The position numbers and the translations under genes were made by a program. This document shows, piece after piece, positions 1-9,397 of a stretch of 52,058 bases of DNA (position 1 is the stretch's first letter; each line of letters starts with the position of its first letter). This DNA is from Thermoleophilia bacterium (GTDB lineage Bacteria; Actinomycetota; Thermoleophilia; Gaiellales; Gaiellaceae): positions 1-52,058 of the forward strand of contig JADGPD010000008.1 in assembly GCA_017882615.1 (NCBI GenBank). The letters run 5' to 3'. The notes under the pieces are model-generated. The model was not told where the DNA came from. It made no database searches and saw only the letters and a program-made list of their open reading frames with translations.

Positions 1-1706
1 GTGCGCACCGAATAACCGCGCATCGGCACGTCGTTCTCCTCGGCGAGAGCCCGCGCCTCGGCGAGGGTCTCGGCGGCGCGGCGCTCCTGCTCTTCGAGCG
101 GCGCGTCGAGCGACTGCTCGAGCGGCACTTCGATCACGTTCAGGACAATCACCGAGGCGCTGCGCTCCTGGGCGATCCGCACCGCGGTCGCCATCATCTC
201 CTCGCCGATGTCGCCCATCTTCATCGGCACCAGGATGGTCGCGAAGCCGGCTTCGGGCAGCTCCTGCTCGCCGCCGCCGCCGACCTGCTCGAGCAAGCCG
301 GTGCCGCGCTGGTGGCGAACTAGGCCGAAGATGGCAAGCCCCAGGATCAGCCAGAGCGGACCGCCGTAGCGGGCGGCCGGATGGGTGAGCATCGTCAGAA
401 CGAAGACGAAGATCGTGAGCACGGCGCCGATGAGGGCCGGCAGCGGAAGCTCGCCGCCGAAGACGCGGAGCGAGAAGGGAACGCGGTAGGGACGGAAGAA
501 GTCCGGCGCGCTGTAGCGGAGCCTGATCACTGCGAGCTGGAGAGCGCTGAAGGCGATCAGGACGCCGAACGAGAACAGGCTGGCCAGGAAGGTCGCCTGC
601 CCTTGCAGGCCGGAGTGGTGCAGCTGCTCGGTGGCGATCAGGAGCCCGCCGGCGATGAGCACGACCGCGACCAGCGCCTGCGGCGACACGAGCGTGCGGT
701 GGTAGAGGCGACCGAACGGCGCGGGCAGCATCCGGTGCTCACCGAGCGAGCGAGCAAGGCGAGCGAAGCCGGAGATCGCGGTCGTCGCAGCCAAGAGCAG
801 GATCGCCACGCCGCTCAGGCCGACGAACACTCGCAGCGCCGAGGCGAGAAAGCTCGGCATGTGCGGAGAGAGAGCGGAGACGATGCCCATCAAGGGAGCC
901 CGCCTCCATTCGTCGCCGAGCGCGGTGTGGCCGTGCGCTACCGGGAAGGCGGACAAACCGACGACGGCGATCAACACGTAGACGCCGATCACCGTTCCGA
1001 TCGCCGCAAAGAGGTTTCTCGGCAAGTTCTCCGGGCTTCGGCTTTCGCGTGAGAGGTTGGCAACAGTCTCGATGCCCGTGAAGGCCAGCATCGCCAGCGG
1101 CAGGGCGAAGGCGAGCGAGCCCCAGCTCGGCACGCTGCCGAGATGCACGCCCGATGCCAGCCCGTGCCAAGAGAAGAGCAGCGCCAGGCCGAGCCCGATC
1201 AGGGCGACCTGGGTAGCCAGGTCGAGAACGGCAAGGACGATGCCGAAGCGGTAGAGGCTGGGCCGGAACGAGAGGCGCATCAACGCGAGGGCAAGCACCA
1301 GCCCCACGCCGAACAGCGTGTCGAAAGGCGGCCGCCGGATGGTAGAAAGATTGAAGGCGGCGCCTAGATAGTGCGGCACGAAGAGCGTCGTCAGGGCGAT
1401 GACGATCAGGTAGTCGAGCATCAACACCCAGCCGACCACGAAGCCCGCCACGTCGCCGAAGGCCCGGCCCACGAAGTTCGCGGCGCCGCCCGCATCGGGC
1501 GAGGAGGTGATCGCCTCGGCATAGGAGAGAGCGACGACGAGGAAAAGCGCCCCGACGGCCAGCAGCACGCCCGGCGTCAGGCCGAGCGCGCGCGCCGCGA
1601 CGATGCCGAGCGCGAAGTAGATCGAGGAGGCCACCTCGCCGTAGGCGATCGAGTAGAGATCTCGCCCGCCGAGAACGCGTGTCAAACGTGGACGTTTTCT
1701 AGCCAT
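1..1706 (-). CDS. APC-superfamily amino-acid permease with C-terminal UspA domain (partial, runs off left edge)
   Basis: The minus-strand frame is open from an ATG at 1706 to the window edge, so the C terminus is missing. The start reads MARKRPRLTRVLGGRDLYSI, followed by about twelve hydrophobic segments. The first bears the glycine/small-residue pattern (IAYGEVASSIYFALG) typical of amino acid-polyamine-organocation permeases. After the last membrane segment (about residue 460) the chain becomes soluble, with FATILVPMKMGDIGEEMMATA, the opening of a universal-stress-protein fold. Permease-UspA fusions are known in this superfamily. Role inferred: proton-coupled amino-acid or cationic-substrate uptake at the cytoplasmic membrane, modulated by the nucleotide-binding UspA tail. 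The substrate cannot be told from sequence. No strong ribosome-binding site is visible. Confidence 0.85.
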   Translation of the reverse strand, partial: MARKRPRLTRVLGGRDLYSIAYGEVASSIYFALGIVAARALGLTPGVLLAVGALFLVVALSYAEAITSSPDAGGAANFVGRAFGDVAGFVVGWVLMLDYLIVIALTTLFVPHYLGAAFNLSTIRRPPFDTLFGVGLVLALALMRLSFRPSLYRFGIVLAVLDLATQVALIGLGLALLFSWHGLASGVHLGSVPSWGSLAFALPLAMLAFTGIETVANLSRESRSPENLPRNLFAAIGTVIGVYVLIAVVGLSAFPVAHGHTALGDEWRRAPLMGIVSALSPHMPSFLASALRVFVGLSGVAILLLAATTAISGFARLARSLGEHRMLPAPFGRLYHRTLVSPQALVAVVLIAGGLLIATEQLHHSGLQGQATFLASLFSFGVLIAFSALQLAVIRLRYSAPDFFRPYRVPFSLRVFGGELPLPALIGAVLTIFVFVLTMLTHPAARYGGPLWLILGLAIFGLVRHQRGTGLLEQVGGGGEQELPEAGFATILVPMKMGDIGEEMMATAVRIAQERSASVIVLNVIEVPLEQSLDAPLEEQERRAAETLAEARALAEENDVPMRGYSVR

Positions 1707-1796
1707 CTGCGCCGAGCTTAACGGCGATGCGCCGAGCCTGATTACGTAACCGGCCGAGCTCGAGAGCTTCGAGATGACACCGGGCGGACCGCTGCA

Positions 1797-1967
1797 TCAG
1801 TGACGGCGCGTGAGGTACAGGCGCCCCAACCCGGCCGCGGCGAAGAGCGGCCCGAGCAGGTAGCCGACGACACCGCCTCCGGCGAGCGCGGTCCGCACCA
1901 CAATCGCAACGCCGAGACAGATCAGCGCTACCGAGGTGAACGTGATCGATAGACGGTAGAAGCTCAT
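1797..1967 (-). CDS. Small two-helix membrane protein, unknown function
   Basis: A 56-residue frame starting MSFYRLSITF and ending in a basic LYLTRRH tail. It has two hydrophobic stretches (about residues 7-28 and 32-50) separated by a glycine-rich turn, so it is probably a two-pass inner-membrane protein. It lies between the permease and the divergent trkA. No purine-rich ribosome-binding site is visible. I do not recognise a family. It is supported only by length, codon pattern and the membrane-like composition, so it could be spurious. Confidence 0.5.
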   Translation of the reverse strand: MSFYRLSITFTSVALICLGVAIVVRTALAGGGVVGYLLGPLFAAAGLGRLYLTRRH

Positions 1968-2119
1968 GCCGGAGGGGCCGAAGCCGAGACGACCATCACC
2001 CTACAGGGCGCGTGCCGAGCACGTAGTCGACCGAAGCGCCGAAGATGGCTCACCGCATCCGCTCGTTTCTGCGCGCAGACACTGCATCCGACTGCGCCGA
2101 GCGATAACTTTCCAGCGCG

Positions 2120-3448
2120 ATGAAGATTTTTATGGTCGGAGCCGGTCAGGTGGGGACAACGATCCTCGAAGCGCTGCGCGGCGAGCACGAGTTCAGAGTG
2201 GTCGACCGCGACCACGAGCGTCTGGCCGAGCTGGTGCAGAACTACGGCGTGACGACGGTCGAAGGCGACGGCACCAGCCGCCGCGTGCTCGAGCAGGGAG
2301 GCGTCGACGAAGCCAACCTGTTCATCTCCTGCACCTCGCACGACGAGGCCAACCTGATCGCCTGCCTGCTCACGCGCCGCCTGGCTCCAAACGCCAAGAC
2401 GATCGCTCGCGTCTCCAACGAGGAGTACCTCGAGGTCTGGCGCGACCGTTTCCTCGACGTCGACTTCGTAGTCTCCTCCGAGCTCGAGGCGGCGCTTGCC
2501 GTCTCGCGCATCATCGGCATCCCGGCGGCCCGGCAAACCGATGTCTTCGCCGACGGCCAGGTGCAGATGGTCGAGTTCGAGGTACCGCGCGAGATCGCCT
2601 CCGGGGCGGTGATCGGCAAGCGCCTGCGTGAGAGCGCCGTTCCCTACGACTCGCGCGTCGTCAGCATCATCCGCGCGGGAAAGCGAATCGTGCCGCGCGG
2701 CAGCGAGCGAATCGAGGCCGGCGACCGCATCGTCGTGATCGGGTCGCCCAAGGCCATCAACCTCTGGAGCTCGATCGTTGCAGGCGGCGAGCAGCGAACG
2801 GGCGACGTCGTCGTCTTCGGCGGCGGGCGCACGGGCGTTGCGATCGCACGGGTGCTGCTCTCGCAGGGCAGCCGAGTGCGCATCATCGAGGCCGACGCGA
2901 GGCGGGCCGATCGGATTGCGGAGCTGCTTCCCCGGGCCCGGGTGCTGGTGGCGACCGGCATGAACCCCGACTTTCTCGACCGCGAGCAGATCGGGCGCGC
3001 AGAAGTAGCCGTTTTCGCGATGCGCGAAGACACGAAGATCCACTACGCGGCGACGCTGGCCAAGCTGCACGGCGTCCCCTTCACCATCGCCATCGTCCAC
3101 GACGAAGTCTCGATCGAGGTGTTCGAGAAGTCGGGAATCGACGTCGCCCTGAACCCGCGCCTGATCACTTCGGAGGAGATCGTCCGCTTCGCCCACGATC
3201 CGCGCACGCGCCAGGTCTCGATGCTCGAGCGCGACCGCTTCGAGATCCTCGACGTCACGGTGCGCGAGGACAACGAGCTGATCGGAAAACCGCTCAGCGA
3301 GCTCCCGGCCAAGGGCACGATCATCGGCGCGATCATTCGCAACGACCGGGCGATCTTCCCGCACGGCCACGACCGCATCCAGCGAGGCGACCGCGTGATC
3401 GTCTTCACCGAGTCGAAGCACGCGGGCGAGCTCGAGCGCGAGCTGTGA
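2120..3448 (+). CDS. trkA: Trk potassium uptake system NAD-binding protein TrkA
   Basis: A 442-residue cytoplasmic regulatory subunit of the Trk K+ transporter. Two RCK modules are visible. The first starts with the Rossmann motif MVGAGQVGTTI followed by VVDRDHERL; the second begins near residue 230 with VVFGGGRTGVAIARVL and RIIEADARRA. Each half ends with a TrkA_C-type region (for example GKPLSELP ... IIGAIIRNDRAIFP and RIQRGDRVIVF). Length and the duplicated architecture match full-length TrkA. The stop codon overlaps the trkH start by 4 bp, so the two are co-transcribed and probably translationally coupled. Nucleotide binding (NAD(H), ATP) by TrkA gates the TrkH pore in characterised homologues. 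Confidence 0.93.
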   Translation: MKIFMVGAGQVGTTILEALRGEHEFRVVDRDHERLAELVQNYGVTTVEGDGTSRRVLEQGGVDEANLFISCTSHDEANLIACLLTRRLAPNAKTIARVSNEEYLEVWRDRFLDVDFVVSSELEAALAVSRIIGIPAARQTDVFADGQVQMVEFEVPREIASGAVIGKRLRESAVPYDSRVVSIIRAGKRIVPRGSERIEAGDRIVVIGSPKAINLWSSIVAGGEQRTGDVVVFGGGRTGVAIARVLLSQGSRVRIIEADARRADRIAELLPRARVLVATGMNPDFLDREQIGRAEVAVFAMREDTKIHYAATLAKLHGVPFTIAIVHDEVSIEVFEKSGIDVALNPRLITSEEIVRFAHDPRTRQVSMLERDRFEILDVTVREDNELIGKPLSELPAKGTIIGAIIRNDRAIFPHGHDRIQRGDRVIVFTESKHAGELEREL

Positions 3449-4980
3449 CGGCGAGAAGACGGTTCCAGCGCGCCGTCAAGCGCCGCTCGATCGGCGTCAG
3501 CGTCCGAGCCAGCCTGCACGCGCTCGGGCGCGTCCTCGAGGTCGCCAGCCTGACGCTCGCCCTGCCCGCGCTGGTCGCCGCGGGCTACCTCGAGTCGCCT
3601 CTTCCCTTCCTGATTCCGCTCGCGATCGGGCTCGCTATCGGTTTCATCTTGGAGCGAACCAATCGCGGTAGGGGTCGCCTGGGAACGCGAGAGGTCTTCC
3701 TTGTCATCGTGCTTGCCTGGCTGGCGGGGGCGCTCCTCGGCAGCGTTCCGTATCTGCTTGCCACCCACGGCCTAGGGCACTGGCCGGATGCCTTCATGGA
3801 GTCGATGGCCGGCCTCACCGGCACGAACATCAGCGTTCTCAGTCATCCGGGGGCGCTTCCCCGCTCGCTCCTCTTCTGGCGCCAGTTCAGTCAGTGGTTG
3901 GGCGGCTTGGGAGTGATCGTGCTGACGCTGGCCCTGCTGCCGCGCCTGCGCGTCGGCGGGCGCGAGCCCACCATCGCCGAGCCGCCCGGCCAGGAAGTGG
4001 AACGCCTTTCGCGCGCTGTGAAGATCGTGATTCGCCGCTTCGGCCTGCTCTACGTCGGACTCACGGTCGTCGCGGCGCTCGCGCTGATCGGACTCTCGCT
4101 GTTCGACGTCGACGATCGCCTGAACATCTTCGACGCGATCGGCCTCGCCTTCAGCACCGTCTCAACGGGCGGCTTCTCGCCCCACGCCGCTTCGCTCGCC
4201 GACTTCTCGGTTGCGACGCAGTGGGTCGTCTTCGCCTTCATGGCGCTGGCCGGCGCAAACATCGTGCTGCTCTTCAGGGGGCTGATGCGGCGCGAGGGGC
4301 GCCCGCTCGTGCGCGACAGCGAGACTCGGGTTTACGTCTTCATCGCTCTCCTCGGCGCCGGAGGCATCGCGGCGGCGCTCACCGCCGCCGGGCATATGAC
4401 GAGCGGCTGGCACTCGATCCGCGAGGGACTTTTCCAATCGGTCTCCTTCCTCACGACGAGCGGCTTCACGATCGACAACATCTCGACCTGGCCGCTCGCC
4501 GCCACCGCGATCCTGGTTGGCCTGGCGCTGATCGGGGGTTGCGCGTTCTCGCTCTCAGGCTCGCAGAAGATTCTGCGCGTGCTGATCATCGGCAAGCTGC
4601 TGCGCCGCGAGCTGACCCAGACCGTCCACGCCGAGGCCGTCCTGCACATCCGTATCAACCGGCGCCGGATCGACGAGCGGGCGGTGCGCGGCGCCGTCGC
4701 CTTCGTTCTGGTCTTCTTCGGGCTGCTCGCCCTGGGCGTGCTGGCGCTCGAGCTGGACGCGGCGCGTATGGACTTCACCCTGAACGTCTTCCCGGCGCTC
4801 GCCGACGCCACGGCGGCGCTCTCCAACGGCGGCCCGGGCCTCGGCTTTGCCGGCCCCTTGGGCTCCTTCGCCCCCTTCAGCGACGTCTCCAAGCTCGTGC
4901 TCTCGGGGCTGATGCTGCTCGGCCGCCTGGAGATCATCCCGATCGCGGTGCTGTTCAGCCGGAGTTACTGGCGCCCCTAA
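3445..4980 (+). CDS. trkH: Trk potassium transporter membrane subunit TrkH
   Basis: A 511-residue integral membrane protein starting at a GTG that overlaps the trkA stop (GTGA). Four M1-P-M2 repeats are recognisable from their pore loops: TGTNISVLS, FSTVSTGGFSPHA, LTTSGFTIDNIS and ALSNGGPGLGFAGP, each with the filter glycine of the SKT superfamily (TrkH/KtrB). Length agrees with TrkH/TrkG. It forms the K+-conducting dimer gated by TrkA, encoded just upstream. The hairpin directly after the stop codon probably ends this two-gene transcript. Confidence 0.92.
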   Translation: MTARRRFQRAVKRRSIGVSVRASLHALGRVLEVASLTLALPALVAAGYLESPLPFLIPLAIGLAIGFILERTNRGRGRLGTREVFLVIVLAWLAGALLGSVPYLLATHGLGHWPDAFMESMAGLTGTNISVLSHPGALPRSLLFWRQFSQWLGGLGVIVLTLALLPRLRVGGREPTIAEPPGQEVERLSRAVKIVIRRFGLLYVGLTVVAALALIGLSLFDVDDRLNIFDAIGLAFSTVSTGGFSPHAASLADFSVATQWVVFAFMALAGANIVLLFRGLMRREGRPLVRDSETRVYVFIALLGAGGIAAALTAAGHMTSGWHSIREGLFQSVSFLTTSGFTIDNISTWPLAATAILVGLALIGGCAFSLSGSQKILRVLIIGKLLRRELTQTVHAEAVLHIRINRRRIDERAVRGAVAFVLVFFGLLALGVLALELDAARMDFTLNVFPALADATAALSNGGPGLGFAGPLGSFAPFSDVSKLVLSGLMLLGRLEIIPIAVLFSRSYWRP

Positions 4981-5007
4981 CCGACAGACATCTCTGATTT
5001 CTGTCGG
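4981..5007 (+). terminator. Hairpin immediately after trkH, possible terminator
   Basis: Perfect 8-bp inverted repeat CCGACAGA / TCTGTCGG with an 11-nt loop, starting at the base after the trkH stop. There is no T-run after it, so it is not a classical intrinsic terminator. It could be Rho-assisted or a transcript-stabilising stem. Confidence 0.4.
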
Positions 5008-5043
5008 CGAGCATGAGAGACGTTTGTCGGCGAGCCGCATCGT

Positions 5044-5049
5044 TAGGAT
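5044..5049 (+). promoter_or_regulatory. -10 element for a leaderless GTG-start message
   Basis: TAGGAT, followed by 6 nt and then the GTG start at 5056. The same hexamer with the same 6-nt distance to a GTG start precedes the NfeD gene (31857). This places the transcription start at or next to the start codon. No convincing -35 box is visible. Confidence 0.5.
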
Positions 5050-5055
5050 CGATCC

Positions 5056-6111
5056 GTGAGACCCGTTCGCATCGCCTTCTGGGCTCTTGTTCTGTCAGCC
5101 GCGCTGGCCGCGGCCGGCTCCGGTGGAGACAAGATCGCCGCCGCGCCCGCGAAGCCTTCCGCCGCGCACCACTTCATGGTCATGCCAGCCTGGTCGCCGG
5201 ACGGCTCGCAAATCGCCTGGGCGGAGTCCTCGGGAGGATCGAAGGAACGGATATGGCTGGCGTCCTCGAATGGGTCGAGCGCGCATCCGGTTACGCAACC
5301 GATCGACGCCCTCTTCCAGTTTGCGTGGCTGCCCGGTAACCAGCTCTTGTACGACGCGAATTTCAGCATCTTCCGGCTGCCGCTGAAGACGCTACGCCCC
5401 GTCCTCTTCGAAACTGGCCCCGAATCCTTCACTACCAACCGCGCCGGCACGATCAGCGCATCAGGGGCGGTTGCCTGCTCGCATTGCGGCGGGCCGATCA
5501 TCGTCAAGTCGATAGCAGGGAACTTGCGGACGAGTATCGGGGGAAGAAAGGTAGACAACTACCTGCCGACGCTCTCGCCCGACGGCCGCTTCGTCGCGTT
5601 CTCGCGCACGTTCTCGAGCAAGGTCACCGGCGATTATGACCGACCTGCGGGCATCTGGGTCTCGTCCACGACCGGCGGGCCGCTGAGGCAACTGACACGC
5701 AGCGGCCAGGATCCGAGCTGGTCGCCCGACGGGCGGTGGCTCGTTTACATCGACCATCCCAATAACCTCCGAGTGGTCTCGACTCTCCGACTGGTCTCGA
5801 CCGACGGCCGCTCAAACGTGCTCCTGCTCCCGGGCGACGACTTCCAAGGCTTGTCAGCGCCTCCTATGTGGTCGGCGGATTCGCGCAGCGTCGCCGTCGT
5901 TGTCATCGACACCGGTCAGCTCCTCGTCGTCAACGTCGCAACGCATCGGGTTAGGGCCGTGACCGGAGCGGCGATCGGTCGGGTGGATGGATTCGCGTGG
6001 TCGCCGAACTCGAACACGCTGCTCGTGACCGCGCAGTCGAAGACGACCGGCTGTGCGCTCTGGGCGATCAAGACGAGTGGCTCAGCGAAACGCCTGCGGA
6101 GCACCTGCTAG
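5056..6111 (+). CDS. Secreted TolB-like beta-propeller (WD40-like/PD40) protein
   Basis: A 351-residue protein with a GTG start and an N-terminal hydrophobic segment (RIAFWALVLSAALAAAGSGG) that looks like a signal peptide. At least five PD40 blades follow: SPDGSQIAWAES, SPDGRFVAFS, SWSPDGRWLVYID, WSADSRSVAVV and AWSPNSNTLLVT. It resembles the C-terminal propeller of TolB and of S9 peptidases, but the alpha/beta hydrolase domain and the TolB N-domain are absent, so it is probably a binding or scaffold protein outside the membrane. Two cysteine pairs may form disulfides (VACSHCGG and a C-terminal cysteine). There is no obvious operon partner, and the substrate is unknown. Confidence 0.75.
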   Translation: MRPVRIAFWALVLSAALAAAGSGGDKIAAAPAKPSAAHHFMVMPAWSPDGSQIAWAESSGGSKERIWLASSNGSSAHPVTQPIDALFQFAWLPGNQLLYDANFSIFRLPLKTLRPVLFETGPESFTTNRAGTISASGAVACSHCGGPIIVKSIAGNLRTSIGGRKVDNYLPTLSPDGRFVAFSRTFSSKVTGDYDRPAGIWVSSTTGGPLRQLTRSGQDPSWSPDGRWLVYIDHPNNLRVVSTLRLVSTDGRSNVLLLPGDDFQGLSAPPMWSADSRSVAVVVIDTGQLLVVNVATHRVRAVTGAAIGRVDGFAWSPNSNTLLVTAQSKTTGCALWAIKTSGSAKRLRSTC

Positions 6112-6248
6112 ACGCCGGCTGGGCTCTTCCGGCATTCGCGGGTTGGACCACTCGTCAGTGGGCTACGCCAGGACGGAGATGTCGCTTGAGCGAGTGCTAG
6201 AGCTTTGGAATCGTTCCCTCCTCGACACCGGATCGGCGGAGGAGGAGA

Positions 6249-6467
6249 ATGATCCGCATGAGCCTCGTTCTCGGTCTCGCACATCGCACGGGTATTCGCC
6301 TCGCCGAAGTCGGGTTTCTGCTTCTCCTGTTCGCCGGCGTCTGGCTGGCGGCAGCGCAGATCCCCCGGTTCAAGTTCGCGGCAGCGAGGATGATCGTGGC
6401 GGGCCTGGCGCTTGCGTTCAGCGGCTTGCTTCTCATCATTGCTACCCACTGGGGTCACTTCGGCTAG
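6249..6467 (+). CDS. Small two-pass membrane protein
   Basis: A 72-residue frame preceded by a very strong ribosome-binding site (GGAGGAGGAG, about 3 nt before the ATG). It has two long hydrophobic segments (about residues 20-36 and 46-66) separated by a short basic stretch (PRFKFAAAR). I recognise no family. The strong ribosome-binding site is the main reason to treat it as real. It is convergent with, and directly adjoining, the following minus-strand gene. An alternative in-frame ATG occurs three codons later. Confidence 0.6.
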   Translation: MIRMSLVLGLAHRTGIRLAEVGFLLLLFAGVWLAAAQIPRFKFAAARMIVAGLALAFSGLLLIIATHWGHFG

Positions 6468-7076
6468 CTACCTGGGAGCTCTCCGCGCGACCACGAGGCC
6501 GGCGTTCCAACCGGGGGCTCGACCACCGGTCGGCGGCCGGATCGATTCGGCGTCGAGGCCGCTCGAGGCGACGAGCCACGAGATAATCGAGTTCGAGTTC
6601 CACATCTCCCCCGCGCGCAGCTCGTCTCGTCCCCACACCGGCGTCGGCACCTGTGGCACCAGTTCGAGCAGCCGGCGCGCGCGAGCGGAGTCTTCGCTGA
6701 GCCGCCGCGGACTCTCGATCGCCTCGGTGACGTCCGGAATGACTCCGTCGCGCCAGCGGCGCACCTCGTAGCGAAAGACTCGGAAGCGCCGCGCCCAGCT
6801 TGCGCCAACCGCTCCTTCCGCGACAGCACCATGCTCAGCCGCGTTGGCGGAAGCCGGCGTCTGCTCGATCACGAAGCGCCCCTCCGCCACGCGTACCTCG
6901 AGCGCGGAGTGATAAAGGTCGCAAGCCGGCCGCCGTTCAATTCGCGAGGCCACCGCCTCGAAGACGCGGCCGTTTAGCCGCACCGAATGCCCGCCCGCCC
7001 CAAGCGGAAGCCAGTACAGGTCGATGCTCGCCTCAGATCGAGCAGTCGTATCCGCTTTTTGCTGCTCGCGCTTCAT
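6468..7076 (-). CDS. Conserved hypothetical protein of papain-like appearance
   Basis: A 202-residue soluble protein. Key stretches are LYWLPLGAGGHSVRLNGR near the N terminus, ACDLYHSALEVRV, FRYEVRRWRDGVIPD, and AGEMWNSNSIISWLV near the C terminus. I recall this layout as a conserved actinobacterial hypothetical family. The order His-rich strand (YHSALEV), then a WNSNS segment resembles circularly permuted papain-like (PPPDE/NlpC-type) hydrolases, where a His strand precedes the nucleophile helix; the nucleophile Cys of those enzymes is not present here (Asn/Ser instead). The functional assignment is therefore only a structural guess. The gene lies downstream of hppA but after a terminator, so it probably has its own promoter. 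Confidence 0.6.
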   Translation of the reverse strand: MKREQQKADTTARSEASIDLYWLPLGAGGHSVRLNGRVFEAVASRIERRPACDLYHSALEVRVAEGRFVIEQTPASANAAEHGAVAEGAVGASWARRFRVFRYEVRRWRDGVIPDVTEAIESPRRLSEDSARARRLLELVPQVPTPVWGRDELRAGEMWNSNSIISWLVASSGLDAESIRPPTGGRAPGWNAGLVVARRAPR

Positions 7077-7156
7077 CTCCAGCTGCGGCCGAGTCTATCG
7101 ACGGCCCCGCGTCGCACTCACGCACCAGGACGGCTCGCGGCCGCTTGCGCCGGAAC

Positions 7157-7186
7157 GAGCAAAGGGGCCTTCCGGCCCCCTCGCTC
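7157..7186 (-). terminator. Intrinsic terminator after hppA
   Basis: Read on the minus strand: GGGGCC-GGAA-GGCCCC followed by TTT, enclosed by an outer GAGC/GCTC pair. It lies about 25 nt beyond the hppA stop codon. The GC-rich stem, tetraloop and short T-run fit a Rho-independent terminator. Confidence 0.7.
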
Positions 7187-7209
7187 ATTGCCTTGTCTAT
7201 CCGGATCGA

Positions 7210-9270
7210 CTAGCCGTGGATCGAGGCGATCAGCGGAATCATCAGGATCGCGACGATATTGGCGATCTTGATCATCGGGTTGATCGCGGGACCCGCGGTG
7301 TCCTTGTACGGGTCGCCGACCGTGTCGCCTGTGACACCCGCGCCGTGCGCGGGCGAGCCCTTGCCGCCGTAGAGGCCGTCCTCGATCAGCTTCTTGGCGT
7401 TGTCCCAGGCGCCTCCGCCGGAGGTCATCTGGATCGCCAGGAAGATCCCGGTGACGATCGTGCCGATCAGCAGCCCGCCGAGCATGTCGGCGGAGATGAT
7501 GCCGGCCGTGATCGGGATCGCGATCGGGATCAGCGCAGGAAGCAGCATCTTCTTGATCGCCGAGCCGGTGACGATGCTGACGGCGCGGGTGTAGTCGGGC
7601 TTCTGCTCGCCCTTCATGATCCCGGGCATTTCGCGGAACTGCCGGCGAACTTCCTCGACGACCTGGCCACCGACCACGCCGACCGCCTGCATCGCGAGCG
7701 ACGCGAACAGGAACGGCATCAGGCCGCCGATGAACAGGCCGGCGATGACCCACGGGCTATTTAGCTGGAAGTTGGTGTGAACGCCCTCGGCACCCAGCTT
7801 GGTCGAGTACTCGGAGAAGAGCACCAGAGCGGCCAGTCCGGCCGATCCGATCGCGTAGCCCTTGGTCACGGCCTTGGTGGTGTTGCCGACCGCGTCGAGC
7901 GGATCGGTGATACCGCGAACCTTCTCGTCCATATCGGCCATCTCGGCGATGCCGCCGGCGTTGTCGGTCACCGGCCCGTAGGCGTCGAGAGCGACAATCA
8001 GACCGGTCATCGACAGCTGCGCCATGACCGCGACGCCGATGCCGTACAGGCCCTTCTTGGCGTCGCCGTCGCCGCCGGCCAGGTAATAGGCCCCGAGGAT
8101 GCCGGTGGCGATCACGACCACAGGCGCAACCGTGGCCTGCATGCCCCAGGCGAGCCCGGAGATGATGTTGGTCGCGTGCCCCGTCTGCGAAGCCGAGGCG
8201 ATCGACTTGACCGCGGGCCAGCGGGTGCCGGTGTAGAACTCGGTGATGGCAACCAGCAGGAACGTGATCGCCAGGCCGATCAGTGCCGGCAGATAGAGCT
8301 GGCGGAAGGAGAACTGACCGCCGTCGTAGGCCATCATGATCGGGATGAAGCCGATCGCCGAGAGCACCGTGGCCACGATCACGCTCTTGTAGAGCGCGTT
8401 CATGATCGAGCCCGAGCGGCCGATGCGGGCGAAGAAGGTGCCGATGATCGAGGCGAAGATCGATATGCCGCCGATCGCCAGCGGAAGCAGGATCAGTCCC
8501 GGTGACTTGAAATGGGTGGCCAGGAGCATCACCGCGACCGCGGTGACGGCGTAGGTCTCGAATAGGTCGGCCGCCATGCCGGCGCAGTCGCCGACGTTGT
8601 CGCCGACGTTGTCGGCGATCACTGCCGGGTTACGAGGATCGTCCTCGGGGATACCGGCCTCGATCTTGCCGACCAGGTCGGCGCCGACGTCGGCAGCCTT
8701 GGTGAAGATGCCGCCGCCGAGTCGCGCGAAGACCGAGATCAGCGAGCCTCCGAAGGCCAGTCCGACCAGATCGTCGACGGTCTTCGCCCGCGAGACGTCG
8801 AAGCCCGCGGTGAGAATCCAGTAGTAGCCCGCGACCCCGAGCAGGCCCAGACCGACGACGAGTAGCCCCGTCACCGAACCGGCGCGGAAAGCGACTTTGA
8901 AGGCCGGCTTTAGCCCGCTCTTGGCCGCTTCGGCCGTGCGAACGTTCGAGCGCACCGACACGTTCATGCCGATGAAGCCCGCCGCTGCCGACAGCGTCGC
9001 GCCGACGAGGAAGCCAACCGCCGTTCCCCAACCGAGCTTGTTGTAGAAGCCGATCAGGAGAAACGGGATCACCGAGACGACGGCGATCGTCGTGTATTGC
9101 TTGCGCAGATATGCGCGCGCGCCCTCCTGGACGGCGTGCGAGATCTCGCGCATCCGCTCTGAACCGGACGGCTGCTTGAGCAGCCATACGATCAGAGCGA
9201 CTCCGTAGCTGACGCCGGCCGCCGCGGCTACAAGCGCGAACAGCACGGCGTGGTTCTGAAAGAAGTCCAT
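7210..9270 (-). CDS. hppA: K+-independent H+-translocating membrane pyrophosphatase
   Basis: A 686-residue integral membrane enzyme that hydrolyses pyrophosphate and pumps H+ across the membrane. Diagnostic motifs are [20 protein letters not shown] and [19 protein letters not shown] (about residues 190-235), and [18 protein letters not shown] near residue 462. Lys at position ~466 (GNTTKA rather than GNTTAA) marks the K+-independent H+-pumping subfamily. About sixteen hydrophobic segments are present and the length is usual for bacterial enzymes. A good ribosome-binding site (GGAGGGAA) precedes the ATG. The gene appears to be monocistronic: an intrinsic terminator follows it, and a plus-oriented hairpin/T-run sits in its upstream region. 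Confidence 0.95.
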   Translation of the reverse strand: MDFFQNHAVLFALVAAAAGVSYGVALIVWLLKQPSGSERMREISHAVQEGARAYLRKQYTTIAVVSVIPFLLIGFYNKLGWGTAVGFLVGATLSAAAGFIGMNVSVRSNVRTAEAAKSGLKPAFKVAFRAGSVTGLLVVGLGLLGVAGYYWILTAGFDVSRAKTVDDLVGLAFGGSLISVFARLGGGIFTKAADVGADLVGKIEAGIPEDDPRNPAVIADNVGDNVGDCAGMAADLFETYAVTAVAVMLLATHFKSPGLILLPLAIGGISIFASIIGTFFARIGRSGSIMNALYKSVIVATVLSAIGFIPIMMAYDGGQFSFRQLYLPALIGLAITFLLVAITEFYTGTRWPAVKSIASASQTGHATNIISGLAWGMQATVAPVVVIATGILGAYYLAGGDGDAKKGLYGIGVAVMAQLSMTGLIVALDAYGPVTDNAGGIAEMADMDEKVRGITDPLDAVGNTTKAVTKGYAIGSAGLAALVLFSEYSTKLGAEGVHTNFQLNSPWVIAGLFIGGLMPFLFASLAMQAVGVVGGQVVEEVRRQFREMPGIMKGEQKPDYTRAVSIVTGSAIKKMLLPALIPIAIPITAGIISADMLGGLLIGTIVTGIFLAIQMTSGGGAWDNAKKLIEDGLYGGKGSPAHGAGVTGDTVGDPYKDTAGPAINPMIKIANIVAILMIPLIASIHG

Positions 9271-9291
9271 TTCCCTCCGCTCTCACAAGGT

Positions 9292-9322
9292 CCGCGCCGA
9301 AGGCTGTCGGCGCGGCGTTTTT
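9292..9322 (+). terminator. Intrinsic terminator, plus orientation, opposite the hppA leader
   Basis: A 9-bp perfect GC-rich stem CCGCGCCGA / TCGGCGCGG, loop AGGCTG, then CG and TTTTT. The T-run is on the plus strand, antisense to hppA (start 9270), and both neighbouring genes are minus-strand. It may block an antisense transcript from entering the region, or act as a structured hppA leader on the other strand. Confidence 0.6.
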
Positions 9323-9397
9323 GTATCACAGAAGCGGCTCAGCGAAGCGGTTTCAACCGCCGGGGTCGCGAGCTCGTGGAAGCATTCCCGAGCCGAG

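Noticed and set aside
381-1721. Plus-strand frames over the first 1.7 kb
   Set aside because: They are antisense to the amino-acid permease, whose minus-strand frame is open to the window edge.
1964-3421. 485-codon minus-strand frame opposite trkA
   Set aside because: trkA has complete RCK motifs on the plus strand; the antisense peptide is only complementary high-GC codon bias.
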